Notes under the pieces: model-generated
What the model was told of the DNA's origin: nothing
What the model saw: only the letters and a program-made list of their open reading frames with translations
Databases searched by the model: none
Shown here: positions 8,924-19,722 of the stretch, one piece after another
Numbering within the stretch: the first letter of the stretch is position 1
Layout: each line of letters begins with the position of its first letter
Translations under genes and position numbers: made by a program
Assembly: GCA_026770575.1 (NCBI GenBank)
Contig: MU657165.1
Coordinates: 846,182-910,181, forward strand
Reading direction: 5' to 3'
Source of the DNA: Pelagophyceae sp. CCMP2097
Lineage: Eukaryota > Sar > Pelagophyceae
Length of the DNA: 64,000 bases

Positions 8924-11438
8924 TCAGTCGGCGTCTGCGGCGCGGTCGCGGCCGTGTTGGTCGAGGAGCGCGACGAGGCGGTCGTCGTGGAGCAGCGCGG
9001 CCTTGTCGCGCGGCAAGAGGCCCGCGACGTTTGGGCGGTTCGGGTCGGCGCCGGCGTCGAGGAGCCGCGTCGCGGCCGCGCGGAGGCCGCGCCCGGCGCA
9101 GAGGTGCAGAGCCGAACTTCCGTCGACCTTTCGCGCGTTGGGGCACGCGCCACGCAGGAGGAGCGCGTCGAGGGCGCCGAGCGAGTTGGCCCACGCCGCG
9201 ACGTGGACCGGCGTGTCGCCGTCCGCGCTCCGCAGCTCCATCGACGCGCCGGCGTCGAGGAGCGCCTCGACGACGGGCCGGTCGCCCGTCACGGCCGCGC
9301 AGTGCAGCGGCGTCGACCTATCCAGAGGTGTGCTGGCGTTTCGTCGGGACTTGGTTCCTCGACCGCGCGGTCGGTCGGCGGGTCGCGCACCCGTCGAGTG
9401 CCTTTGCGTCGAGCGTCTCGCGCGCGCGGCCCGCGCCGGCGGCGGCGAGGTGGTCGAGGATGGCTCTGACGGTGTCAGGCCTCTGCCGGCGCACGGCGCA
9501 GTGGAGCGGCGTCGCGCGGTCCTGGGACGTGGCCCGCGCGCAGACGTTGGCTCCCGCGGCGAGGAGCGCGTTCACGGAGCCGGCGCAGCCCGTGGCGGCG
9601 GCGCAGTGCAGGGCCGTGGCGCCCTCGTAGTTCGTCGCGTCCACCGCTGCGCCGTGGCGGCAAAACGCCATGACGGCGGCGACGTTGGACCGCTGCGCGG
9701 CCACGTGCAGCGCCGTGTCCCCGCGGCGCGACCGCCGGTCGAGGCGCGCGCCGTGCAAGACGAGCAGGTCGACGAGGGCCGCCGTCAGCCGCGGCGCGTC
9801 CGCGGCGGCGATGGTGGGCGGGCCGTGCGCGGCGGGCGATGCCGTGTGGTGCAGCGGCGCGCGCGGCGCGGCGACGTGGTGCAGCGCCGTGAAGCGCTCC
9901 ACAAAGTCCGCCCGGTCTGCCAGCGACCGCCGCGCGCCGCCGCCGGGCCCCGTGGCGGCAGATTCGTCGTGCTCGTCCTCAAAATCGCAGTCGTCCGCGT
10001 CGCCGCAGCATTCGAGCAACGCGGCGGCGGCCTCGACGCGGAGCCCCGCTGCCGCAAAGTGGAGCGACGTCAGGCCGAGCTCGTCGCGGGCGAACGGCGA
10101 CGCGCCCGCGGCCACGAGGTCCCGAATCGTCTCGCGGTGCCGCCCGGGTAGAAGCGACGCGGCGACAAAGTGCAGCGCCGTCGTTGCCACAGCGCCGACG
10201 GGCCGCTGTGGCAATTCGCCGCCGACGACGGTGACGAGCGGGTCGTCGGGGCCTGTGGACGCCGCCGCCGCGGAGACGGCGGCGCGCTCCGCGGCGGCGT
10301 CGGGCCGCGCGGCGACGGCGACGGCGCGCGCGTCGGCGCCGCGGCGCAGCAGGAGCGCGACGCCGCGCTCGGAGCCGCGCGCCGCGGCGAGGTGCAGCGG
10401 CGTCGCGCCGTCGCGGAGGGCCCTCACCGAAGCGTCGGCGCCGTGCGCTTCGATGAGGTGATCGGCGCAGGCGTCGGCGCCGAGCCACGCGGCGAGGTGT
10501 AGTAAAGTGTCGCCAGCGAGGTGGTCCTCCGCGATCACGTTTCGTACAGTGCGCTGTGTGCGGTGCGCGACGATTTCGAGGGCCTCGTCGAGCGCGGCGG
10601 CGTCGTCGGCGCGGAGCGCGCGCACGAGCCGCAGCTGCGACGCGCGCGCCTCGACGCGCGGCGTCGGCGCACTAAAGGCGGCGATGGCCGCCGCCGCCGC
10701 CGCCGCGGGCGCCGCGTGGGCGTGGGCGCGCATGGCGTGTTGCATAGTCCGCTGCTGCTGCGCGTAGAGCCGGTGCAGCGTCGAGGCAAACAGCTCCAAC
10801 TCCGGCACTTGGTCGGCGTGCTGCGCGACGGCGCGGACGGCGGCGGGCCTCGAGAGCGCGACGCGCAGCAGCGCTGCCGGCGGCGCGCCCTGGAGCCCGA
10901 GCCTCGCGCGCAGGTCGGGCGCGCGGATGAGCACGCCCGCAAACGCCTGCGCGACGTCGGCCGCGTTTTCGGCCGAGAGGTGCAGCGCCGACGTCTGCAC
11001 CGCGCGCTGCGGCTGCTGCGGCGCGGCGGGCGGCGCGACCCAGCGCGGCGGCATTCTGGGCAGGCCGCGCTGTTCGCGCCACTCTGCGATTTGGGCTCTT
11101 AGAGCGTTGTTCGGGACGAGGCGGATGCACTCGAGGGGCGCGCGCGTGCGCGGCGACGTCCTTTTTGCCTCGAACCACCGCGAGATGGCGCCGCGCTCGT
11201 ACGAGTCGCCGTCCGAGGCCACGACGGGGTCCGCCATGACCTCGAGCGTGATGGCGCAGAGGAACGCGTCCGGCACCTCGTCGTCCGCAGATAGGCACGG
11301 CGCGACGGCGCTTTTCTTGCCGTCGTCGGGCGGCGTCCGCGCCAGCGTCACGCCCTGGAGCCGCGCGCCGAGGAAGTCCTTGATCGCCAGCGCCAGGACG
11401 ACGGCGCCGGCGATGAACGCGACCTCGCTCGGCTGCAT
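8924..11438 (-). CDS. Membrane-anchored U-box E3 ligase with ankyrin repeats
   Basis: Two exons, 11438-9391 and 9317-8924, with a 73-nt intron (GTGCGCG...GGATAG); 813 residues from ATG 11438. Residues 6-30 form one hydrophobic segment ([19 protein letters not shown]), a likely signal anchor. Residues 55-125 are a U-box: [47 protein letters not shown]. After an Ala/Arg-rich linker, about a dozen ankyrin repeats fill residues 250-800 ([59 protein letters not shown]). U-box proteins recruit E2 enzymes and ankyrins bind the substrate, so this is probably a ubiquitin ligase; substrate unknown. The exon 2 junction exactly completes an ankyrin repeat (G-S-T-P-L-H). Confidence 0.88.
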
Positions 11439-11580
11439 CGCGACGGCGGCGCCAAGAGGCGAGGACGGCGGCTGGAGATGCTGCTGTTTTCCAACTTTTC
11501 CTGAACCTGTTCAGGAGTCGTTTTCAGCGAGTGGTTGATGTCAGCAGTCGAACGTGCATCCAGTCCAGTCCCAATCCACC
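11439..11580. promoter_or_regulatory. Shared divergent promoter interval, U-box gene and cyclophilin
   Basis: Only 142 bp separate the two divergent ATGs, so both promoters and 5' UTRs must fit here. No TATA box is evident. The cyclophilin ATG sits in a good context (ccaccATGC). Confidence 0.5.
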
Positions 11581-12433
11581 ATGCTCAAGGCCGCGCTCCT
11601 CTCCTGCCTGCTGCTTCCGGCCGTCGTCGCGCTCACCACCGCGCGTCGCACCGTTAACACAGGCCTCATCACCGGTGAGCCACGCGCGACCGGCCGAGGA
11701 GACTCGCCCTTATGACCTGACCCTCTTCTCTCATGGCCCTCTTCTCTCTCGGCACGAGGTGGACGCAGGCGGCATCGCGGCGCTGACGTCTCCGGCGAAC
11801 GCGGCCGACGGTGGCAACGTCGTCACGCTGGCGACGTCCGAGGGGGACATCGTCATCGAGCTGAACCCGGAATGGGCGCCGCGCGGCGTCGAGCGCTTCA
11901 AGGAGCTGATCACGACGGGGTTCTACGACGACGCGCGGTGCGTCCCGCGGACGCGCAAGCCGCAGCGCCTGGCGGACCGTGCGCCGCGCGCAGCTTTTTC
12001 CGCGTCGTGCCGGGCTTCATCGTCCAGTTCGGCCTCTCGCGCGACCCGGTCCTGAACCAAAAGTACAAGTCCGCCTCGATCCCCGACGACCCGGTCAAGA
12101 CTTCGAACAAGCGCGGCACCGTCGTCTTTGCCACGGCAGGCCCCAACACGCGCACGTCGCAAATGTTTATGTGCGTTTTCTTTGCTTCTTGTTGGGTCCT
12201 CCCCTCCGGACCGCCGTTCGCCTTGTAGCAACTTTGGCAACAACGGCTTTTTGGACAAGCAGGGCTTTTCGCCCATTGGCACGGTCGTCTCGGGCATGGA
12301 CGTCGCGGAGAAACTCAACAGCGAATATGGCGAAAAGCCGGACCAGCGCCAGATCACCAACAAGGGCAACGCATACCTCGTGCCCGCCTTCCCCAACCTC
12401 AGCTACATTAAAAAGGGCACCCTCGGCCAATAA
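11581..12433 (+). CDS. Secreted cyclophilin-type peptidyl-prolyl isomerase
   Basis: Exons 11581-11674, 11769-11937, 11994-12170 and 12229-12433; introns of 94, 56 and 58 nt; about 214 residues. The signal peptide is [20 protein letters not shown]. The cyclophilin fold is clear: [106 protein letters not shown]. The usual QGGD loop is replaced by VQFGLS, as in other plant and algal secretory or plastid members. It should catalyse proline isomerisation during folding in the secretory pathway or its derivatives. All splice phases agree. Confidence 0.9.
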
Positions 12434-12591
12434 GCGGCGCGCGACCACGCGGACGGCGCTCGTTGCATTGTTTGGTAATTGGCATATAGACCGGCGAAGA
12501 AGGTGCCCCCCCGACAAAATGCATGCACGGGAGGCGCGTTTACGCAGTCTCTTCGGGTCACCGGCGGCGGGCTCTGTTTTGGGCGCGTGGC

Positions 12592-13911
12592 TCAGGCGCG
12601 GCCGGAGAGCGTGATGGTGGTCCAGCCGCGCGGGTCGCGCTTCTCCATGGTGATGACGATGGTGTCGCCGTCGACGGACCACGACGACTCGTCGGGCGCC
12701 ACGGGCGCGAAGAGCGGCGACAGGGAAAGCACCGAGGCGCCATCGACGGAGACGTTGAGCTCGTCGCCCTTGCCGTACGAGACCTTGACGCGCTTGCTCA
12801 GCGGCACGCCGGACAGCGGCACGTTCTTCACCTGCGAACGCCGGGCGTAGGGTTCCAAGGACCGCGCGCTATACGCCGCCCCTTGAAACGTCGACTCACG
12901 CGGACCTCGACGTCGTCGTTGGTCTGGCTCCAGCCGTAGGCCTCCGTCTCCTCGGCTTTAAACGCCTTGGCCTGCTCCGGCACGCTCTCGTACGCGCGCG
13001 CGTGGTCGTGCCGCGCCGCAGTCGCCCACGCCGAACCAGAGGCCAGCCTGCCGCGCACCCGTCATAGGCGCCAAGGGCGCATGGCCCGCGGGCGGCGGAA
13101 GACAACGCAGCAAACGCACTCTTCCTCGACAAAGTCGACGTTCTGCTGCAGGCCCTCGCGCAGCTCGACGCGGCCCACGAAGGCGTCGCCGTGGATCGCC
13201 AGGCCGCTCAGTCCCGCCGCCTCGGCCAGCTTCTCCGCGCGCGCCTACGCACGGCGTCGCCGAAAGGAGGCGCCGTCGTGCGTCGAAGCGGCGCACGTTG
13301 CGCGACCGCTGCCGGAGCGCGCCGATCTCGTCGATGTAGAGTTTCACGGACCGCCATCGATTGTCCGCCGTCGGCTGCGCCAGCGGGTAGCTGCGCGCTC
13401 AGTCTCAAAAGGGGTCGGCACGGGGCGGCGGCTCAAAGGGGACGGCGGCGGCAGTGGCGAAAACGCACGCCTCGACACCGCCGGCGGCGGCGAGTTTCTG
13501 GATCGTGCCGGCGCTCGGCGCGTTCAGCGCGCTGCCGGTCATCATGTTCAAAAGCCTTTGCTTGGTCTCTCTTTCCACGGTGCGCTCGTCGAGCGATTCG
13601 TCGCTGGCGAAGATGGGGCCGACTAAAGCGCGGAGGACGTCGATGCCGCGCGCCGACGGCGACGTGTGCGCCGTGACGCGCGCGGAGGCGTCGGCGGGGA
13701 TGTGGAGATATGTGAAAGCTGGCCCCACGGCGGGCTTGGCCGCCGGCGCAGAGGCCTTGCGCGACTCGGACTCCTCGATCTCCACGCCGCGCGCGCGCAG
13801 AAAGTCCATGCGCTCGTCCATGCTCATGCCGTCGTCCGCCAGTGACGCCATTTGGGTGACCCACGCGAGGCTTCCTTGGACTCCAAAACTCAGTCTCGTC
13901 GCCGAAGCCAT
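12592..13911 (-). CDS. CS-domain (NudC/p23-like) co-chaperone family protein
   Basis: Exons 13911-13469, 13390-13297, 13244-13120, 13047-12900 and 12831-12592; introns 52-78 nt; 349 residues. The N-terminus has a NudC-like MDERMDFLRARGVEIEESE. The middle is conserved with algal homologs as far as I recall (SVKLYIDEIGALRQRSRN, LSGLAIHGDAFVGR). The C-terminal CS domain starts AYGWSQTNDDVEVRVK and continues PLFAPVAPDESSWSVDGDTI and VITMEKRDPRGW. CS domains dock on HSP90 or client proteins. The start is ATG 13911 (MASATRLSF); a later in-frame Met (MASLADDG) is an alternative. Its 3' end faces the cyclophilin gene 158 bp away. Confidence 0.82.
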
Positions 13912-14139
13912 TCAGCGAGGTCAGGAGACGGACGTTGCTCACGCCCGTCCCCGGTCAACACCGCGTCGCCGCTCGACGCGCCCCGATCTTTTCGCGGGGC
14001 CGCGATCCAATTTTTTTTTATGCGGCCGTTTTGCGGCCTCGTTGCGGGCTTTCGGGCTCGGCGTCCTCTGCGACGCGCGGTCGGCGGAGCGCGCGCCGGC
14101 CCCTCTTTGTGCAGCGCCCTGGCCAGGGCAGATGGCTGA

Positions 14140-16038
14140 TCAGAGCCCGAATTGGTTGGACGCGTAAGCCATCGGACGCACGGGCGGGTGCCTAGAAAGC
14201 GTGTGATCTTGCGCATTGCGAGATGCTCCCTGTAGCGCGACACTTACGGCGAGGCGTCGAAGGTTGTGAATTTCGGCTTCAGGTCGCGGCCGAGGTGGAT
14301 AAAGGCCCCTTTGTTGCCCATGGCGTCGCAGTAATTCGGCGCCGAAAACACCGTGATCAGGTCGCCGCCGTGCTCCACCTCGTAGCCGTTGTCGCGCACC
14401 TCGTGCGACCGGATCACCAAATCGAGGCCGTTGAAGTCCAGAAACGCGCGCGTGACGTCGGGGCCGAAACTCAGCCCGACGCCGCGCTTGGAAGGCGACC
14501 GCCCGTCCTGCGGCTGCGGGTCCGACCAGAGGAGGTCGCACATCAGGCCGTGGTCCGGGGGCTCGCGGTCTCGCTGGATGGCGCGCACGTCTGCGAGCGA
14601 GACGCCGTCGTCCGAGGACAAGCCCCCGTGCACCACAAAGACCTTGCCCTCGATGCAGCACGCCAACGGGATGAGGCAGAAGCACTCGTGGAAGAGCGTC
14701 AACACCGCCTGGTCGAACTTGTGGCGGACTTCACCCTCGAATCCATAAATCTTGGTCATGTTGCGCGTCTCGTGGTTGCCGCGGTTCAGGTGCACGCCCG
14801 CGGGATGTCGGAGCTTGAGCATGAAGAGGGTCAGGACAACTTCAAAGGAGAAGGAGCCGCGGTCCACAAAGTCGCCGTTGAAGACGTAGGGGTTGGTGGC
14901 CGACGGCAGGCCGTTGATCTCGAAGATGTGCAGCAAATCGTAAAACTGGCCGTGTACGTCGCCGCACACCGTCACGTGCGCGTCCGCCACCGACCCCTGC
15001 GCGTCCGTCGCCGGCAGCGAGAGGGCCACGAGCGACTGCTCGGACTCGAGCAAAGCGCGCGCCTGGATGAGCAGCTGGACGACGTATTTCTTGTGCACCA
15101 ATTTTTGGTCGCGGAAGCGCTCCAGCGCCTGCGAAACGAACTCGTCCGTCACCTCGCCGTCGGCGTCGAGGCGCGGGCCGTCGTAGTCCGCCTCGACGGT
15201 GAACGACGCCGCGTCGATGGACTGCGACAGCAGCTGCGTCTCCTCGCTCAGGATAGCATTGGCAAAGGCCATTTGCTTCACCGCCTTGTCGCACTCCTTG
15301 AGCTTCATGCGCGCGTCGCGGTCGGTGGGCTTGAGCTTGGCCACCGCTTTAAAGTCCCGCAAGGCAAGCTTGTACTTGCCGAGCCTGCGTAACGGCCCCG
15401 TCGACAGAGCGCGCCACGCAGCGACGATTCCGCCGCGGCCCTCGTATCACGGCGGCTCGGATGCGCCGCGGGCGGACGATGCTCACGCGAAGTTTGCCGA
15501 GCCGCGTCGGTAATACGCTTTGATGTACGTCGGGTTGATGCGGATCGCCGCCTCGGCGTCTGCAATAGCGAGGCCGTATGACTCGGCCTAAGCGCGGCGC
15601 AGTATCGCGCGGGCCCGCGGCACCACGGTGCCGGCGAACGGTGCCCCTGGGGGGCGGACTCGCCCGGATGTGCGCCATGGCGCGGTTCGAATAGAGGACG
15701 TGATTGTCCGCGTCCAGCGCGAGCGCCTGCGAGTACAGCGCGCACCTGCGGCCGAAACGTCCCGCGCCGCCACGCGGCGAGCGCGCCCCGCCGCTCCCGA
15801 CGGCGGTCGCCGCAGCCCAAAGGCCCAATCGACCCCCCCGCCTGTGAGCGCGCCCCGCGCCTCTGCGCACGCAACGGGTCAGCAAGCCGCGCCCCCTCGT
15901 GAAGTTCGCGACGCCGCGGGCGCACGCGAGCGACGAATTCCCCGCCGCCAGCGCATCGTTCCCCTTGTCCTTAAACGCCGTCGCCGCGACGGCGTTCGCC
16001 GACGAGGCGGCCTCCTCGCTCAGGCCTCCGTCCGCCAT
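14140..16038 (-). CDS. PPP5C: Serine/threonine-protein phosphatase 5
   Basis: Exons 16038-15926, 15745-15664, 15587-15487, 15384-14248 and 14191-14140; 494 residues, close to the usual 499. Residues 20-135 are TPRs (DKGNDALAAGN, YSQALALDADNHVLYSNRAM, INPTYIKAYYRRGSANFALG) that bind HSP90 in this family. The phosphatase has all metal-binding motifs: GDVHGQ, GDFVDRG, RGNHET, plus VHGGL and SAPNYCD. The C-terminus VRPMAYASNQFGL matches the family end, recovered through a GTAAGT...CTAG intron. The intron at 15588-15663 seems to begin GCGAGT rather than GT, because this donor alone restores the TPR sequence without an insertion. PP5 is a HSP90-linked, TPR-autoinhibited phosphatase. Confidence 0.93.
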
Positions 16039-16254
16039 CGCGTCTCGCGGGTGGGCCGGGCGCGTTCCCCAAACCGGACCGGCCGTCGTCCCCTCCTGGC
16101 GGGTCGATCGACTGAAAAAAGGCGGAAAGAAGCGAAAGCGCGATATCACGCTAAGAGAAGGACTTGCTCCGGTCCACCGGGTGGTGAGAAATCGGTTGGC
16201 GCGATTTGAAGCAAGTTAGTTGGCCGCACGTGCGCGCGCACGTCGGACTCGGAG
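16039..16254. promoter_or_regulatory. Shared divergent promoter interval, PP5 and ankyrin-SAM genes
   Basis: 216 bp between the divergent start codons. It contains a short A-rich block (gaaaaaaggcggaaagaagc) near 16110. No TATA box recognised. Confidence 0.45.
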
Positions 16255-17536
16255 ATGGCGCCGCCGGAGCCGTTCCCCATGCACGCGGCGCGCTGCGGCG
16301 ACGTCCATAAGATCAACCAGTGGCGCACGTCGACACGTGAGGTGCCTTGTCGAGGCGTCGGGTCCACGGAAGCAGCGGCTTCCGAGGCGATACGACCGGC
16401 GCAGGGACGCGCGTCGTTGGCGAGACGCTGGCGAACCCAATCGACGCCAAGTTCCGATTCGAGGAGTGGCGGCCGCTGCAGTGCGTTGGGTCGCGCGGCC
16501 GCGGACGGCCCGCCGCGCGGGGCCGACGTCCGCCGCCGCAGGCTCGCCGCGGCCGAGGGCGACCTCGTCGCGCTGGGCGCGCTGCTGACGTGCGGCGCCG
16601 ACGCGACGTGCGCGGCGGCGCCGTCGCTCCTCCCGGCGCACGCGGCCGTCCACGTCGTGCGTCCACCGCGCGGCGCGCGTCACGTCCCACGTCCTGCGAC
16701 GCCTGCCGTCGCCTTTGGCAGTTGGAGGGTGTAGGCCGCGCGCTACGGCCACGCGGGCGCCGTGCGCGCGCTCGTCGAGGCCGGCGCCGACGTCGACTCG
16801 CGGGACTCGTTCGGCTTCACACCGTCCCAAGACGCGGCGTCCAGTCAAAGGCTCGGCGTCCAAAGGCGCCGAGGACGGTGGCTCACGCTGCGCCCTAGGT
16901 TGCACTACGCGGCGTCGAACGGCCACCTGCGTCAGCGCCGCAGCGTCATCCCCTCTCAACACGCACGCGCGCGCCGCTAGAGTCGCGTTTGAAACAGGCA
17001 CCGTCGAAGAGCTCGTCAGCCTGGGAGCCGACGCCGGCGCGAGGTCGACTCGGACGGAAGCGACGGTGCGCCTCTGCTGTTTGCACGGGTCGTCCTCTTT
17101 GGCGGGCCTTGGAGGCCCTTTTCTCCAGGCGGCGGCACTGGCGCGGCTAGAGGGCCACGGGAAGATCGCCGACGTGCTCGAGGCCAAGGCTTTCACCGTG
17201 GCGCAGCAGGCGGACAAGTCAGCGCTGCGCGACTGGCTCTCTTCGATTGGCTGTGACGAGTACTTTTCCAAAATTATCGCTGCTGGTTATGACTTTCAAT
17301 ACATCGCCCAACACGGCTTCGCGCAGGACGACGTCGATGCGCTGGGCATCCCGCCGGCGAAGATGGGCCACGCGAAAAAACTCCTTGCAAAGTTCAACTT
17401 CCCAAAGGCCGCGACCGACGCGCCGCCGGCCGATGAGTCCGGCGGCGACGAGGACGGATCCGAAGAAGAGGAGGACGACGAATCCGGCGACGAAGACGGG
17501 TCCGAAGAAGACTCCGAAGAAGAGTCCGAGGCCTGA
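16255..17536 (+). CDS. Ankyrin-repeat and SAM-domain protein with acidic tail
   Basis: Seven exons: 16255-16336, 16405-16480, 16542-16656, 16735-16823, 16899-16930, 16998-17065, 17129-17536; introns 61-78 nt; 289 residues. Ankyrin repeats lie in residues 1-165 (PMHAARCGDVHKINQW, EGDLVALGALLTCGADAT, VAARYGHAGAVRALVEAG, FGFTPLHYAASNGH). A SAM domain follows (ALRDWLSSIGCDEYFSKIIA, GFAQDDVDALGIPPAKMG, HAKKLLAKF). The last 45 residues are almost only Asp, Glu, Ser and Gly (DEDGSEEEEDDESGDEDGSE). Such proteins act as scaffolds; the partner is unknown. The very short exon 5 (32 nt) is needed to complete an ankyrin repeat. The donor gtcccaag at 16824 is weak but gives TPLHYAA. Confidence 0.85.
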
Positions 17537-17602
17537 CTAACTTTGGTCGCCCTTTTTCCGCTCCGCGCCCGTCGTCGTTTGGTACTTTGGAGGCGTCATT
17601 CG

Positions 17603-17658
17603 CCCCCCGCTCCCCGCGCTATAGAACCTGCCCCCCCGCGCTCCGCGCTATAGAACCC
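17603..17658. repeat. Imperfect 28-bp tandem duplication upstream of RPB5
   Basis: Two 28-bp units (17603-17630, 17631-17658), each with a C-rich half and gcgctatagaacc. They lie 100-155 bp upstream of the RPB5 ATG, so the ctatagaa motif could be promoter-related (inference). Confidence 0.7.
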
Positions 17659-17757
17659 GTCTCCGTCGCCCCAGAGGGGCGCGCGCCACCGGAGACTGTT
17701 GCGTCATCGCCCAAAGGCCCTTCGACATCGGCGAAGGGGCTCCGGGACGGCGCGAGG

Positions 17758-18716
17758 ATGTCGCAGCACGCGCTCTCCAACGAGGCGGCGCACCTGTTCC
17801 GCATCCGCAAGACGCTGCTGAAGATGCTGAAGAAGCGGGGCTACATCGTCGATCCCTTGCAGCTCGACATGACGAGCTCGGCCTTTGTGGAGCAGTTCGG
17901 TGCGCTACTCAGGCCCGAGGCCGCTGGGGCCTCGAAAACGCGTGGTCCGCGCAGGCGAGGCGCCGAAGCGCAACGACCTGACGATTCTGGCGGAGCACGA
18001 GACGGACCCCGAGGACCAGGTCTTCATCTTCCTGCCCGACGAGGACAAGGTCGGCGTGAAGACCATCAAGGGTTATTGCGACATGATGAAGGAGGCGAAC
18101 GTGGCCCACGCCGTCCTCGTCGTCAAGCTCGGCGTGACGCCGTTTGCGAGGACGGCGCTCCAGGAGATGGCGTCGACGTTCTTGATCGAGCACTTTCGAG
18201 ACAACGAGCTCCTCGTCGACATCACCGAACACAAGTGAAGACCCGCGCAGGACTATGCAGCATTCGAGGGGCTCTCAGAAACCCATGCACCAGATGGACC
18301 GGAACCCATCAACCGGGACGCTCGACAGGGGCCGAGACTGGCGCGCTCGATTCCAAAGGGGCGCCCCCTCGACGCTCGCATTCTTAGGCTCGTCCCCGCG
18401 CACCAGCCGCTTTCCGACGAGGACAAGAAGGCGCTCCTCAAGAGATACAAGCTCAAGGACGTTGGCGCCCGCGTCGCCCACCCCTCGCACGAGAGACATG
18501 GAAACGTGCCGCTGCTGCAGCGGGATCCCTCCCCCGCAGGCGCAGCTCCCGCGCATCCAGAAGAGCGACCCCGTCGCCCGGTACTACGGCCTCAAGGTAC
18601 GTCGCCTTGTCGCGCCGCGCGGGCGTCGAATGCCGTCGCAGGTCGGCGAAGTGGTCAAAATCATCCGACCCTCCGAAACGGCGGGACGGTACGTCACGTA
18701 CCGCATCTGCATCTGA
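17758..18716 (+). CDS. POLR2E: DNA-directed RNA polymerases I/II/III subunit RPABC1 (RPB5)
   Basis: Exons 17758-17899, 17955-18234, 18388-18460, 18540-18596 and 18642-18716; 208 residues, as expected for RPB5. The jaw domain starts [19 protein letters not shown] and contains [32 protein letters not shown] and [11 protein letters not shown]. The assembly domain includes [37 protein letters not shown] and the signature [23 protein letters not shown]5 is shared by all three nuclear polymerases and sits in the lower jaw. All exon phases agree. The 153-nt second intron is longer than most in the window. Confidence 0.95.
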
Positions 18717-19041
18717 GGCCGGCGACGCCGGCGGAAATGCGGCGCCCGGACCGACCGGGGAAAGAATAACAAACTAGTGTGCCTTTTTTTACCCGGTCGT
18801 CTGCGGCGCAGAATATGCCGCTCCACAAACGCGAAACGCAAGCAACGCAGACGCATCGATGCCGCGTCGATCTCCGTGCCGCCCCGCAGCAAGCCTGGTG
18901 ACGGCCGTGGCTCACCGCGCCGTCGAAATGAACGCTCGTCGCAGAGAGGACTGCTTAACAAATGCCGTGGCCGCCGCGGGGTCGTTTAAAAGGCCGGCGG
19001 CGCGCCGTCGGTCGCGCGGGAGCTCGGCGGGGGGCGACGCG
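18717..19041. other. Intergenic region
   Basis: About 325 bp between the 3' ends of RPB5 (plus) and the disordered-protein gene (minus). No gene, repeat or RNA recognised. Confidence 0.6.
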
Positions 19042-19497
19042 TCACCTCGGCATGCAGGCGCACGGGAAGGGCGAGCACTGTGCGGGTGGCGGCTCCGGCG
19101 GATAGCGCGGTGGTGCGGGTGGTTGCCTTCGGACCTTGCTGGCGCCGTCGGCGGCGGGCGCCTGCGCGCTCGGAGCGGGCGCGGCTCGCCGGAGCGCGTG
19201 CGCCACGGGCTCGTCGGGCGGGGCGTCGGGAGTGGGCGCGGCGTCACCCTTCATCCGCGCGGTCCGCGCGGGCGTGTTTGTCGCGTCGCCGAGGACGGTC
19301 CGCGTGGGCGTGCGCGGGGCACGGGACAAGGTCCGCGGGGACGTGAGCGGTGCGGGGGGCGCGGTCCGCGCGGGCGTCTCGCCCTCGAGCTGCGGCGAGT
19401 CTGCGGCTGCGTCCGCGTCCGCAGGCCGCCGGCGCCGGAAGACGGGCGTGAACAGGGGCTTGTCGCCGCGCGCGGCGAAGGCGCCGCTGGCCTTCAT
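19042..19497 (-). CDS. Hypothetical disordered protein rich in Thr-Pro and Pro
   Basis: Single-exon reading frame of 151 residues from ATG 19497 (MKASGAFAARGDKPLFTP). It is low in complexity, with repeated S/T-P and R-T motifs (SPRTLSRAPRTPTRT, GDATNTPARTARM) and a Pro-rich end (PPAPPRYPPEPPPAQC). Such clusters resemble proline-directed kinase sites, but no family is recognised. It faces the Sfi1-like gene head to head across 225 bp. The evidence for it is an open frame and position, so it may be partial or non-coding. Confidence 0.4.
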   Translation of the reverse strand: MKASGAFAARGDKPLFTPVFRRRRPADADAAADSPQLEGETPARTAPPAPLTSPRTLSRAPRTPTRTVLGDATNTPARTARMKGDAAPTPDAPPDEPVAHALRRAAPAPSAQAPAADGASKVRRQPPAPPRYPPEPPPAQCSPFPCACMPR

Positions 19498-19506
19498 GGA
19501 GCTGTT

Positions 19507-19548
19507 CACACGGAGCTGAGCACACGGAGCTGAGCACACGGAGCTAAG
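19507..19548. repeat. 14-bp tandem repeat, three copies
   Basis: cacacggagctgag at 19507, 19521 and 19535; the third copy differs by one base. It lies just upstream of both divergent start codons in the shared promoter interval (19498-19722). Confidence 0.9.
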
Positions 19549-19722
19549 CCACCGCCGCGCGCCTCGAGCGGAACGACGCGACGCGACGCGACGGAAGCCA
19601 AACGAAGCGTCGCCGAACTGCACGGATGCGTTTTCACAGTTGGAAACACTTTCGGATGGGACGCCGCTGAGGCGCGCGCGGTGACGGGCATCGTCCGTCG
19701 CAGCAGGGCCTGATTGAATAGG

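Noticed and set aside
8647..10488. Several long plus-strand frames opposite the U-box/ankyrin gene
   Set aside because: They are antisense shadows produced by high GC content; the minus frame carries the U-box and ankyrin motifs.
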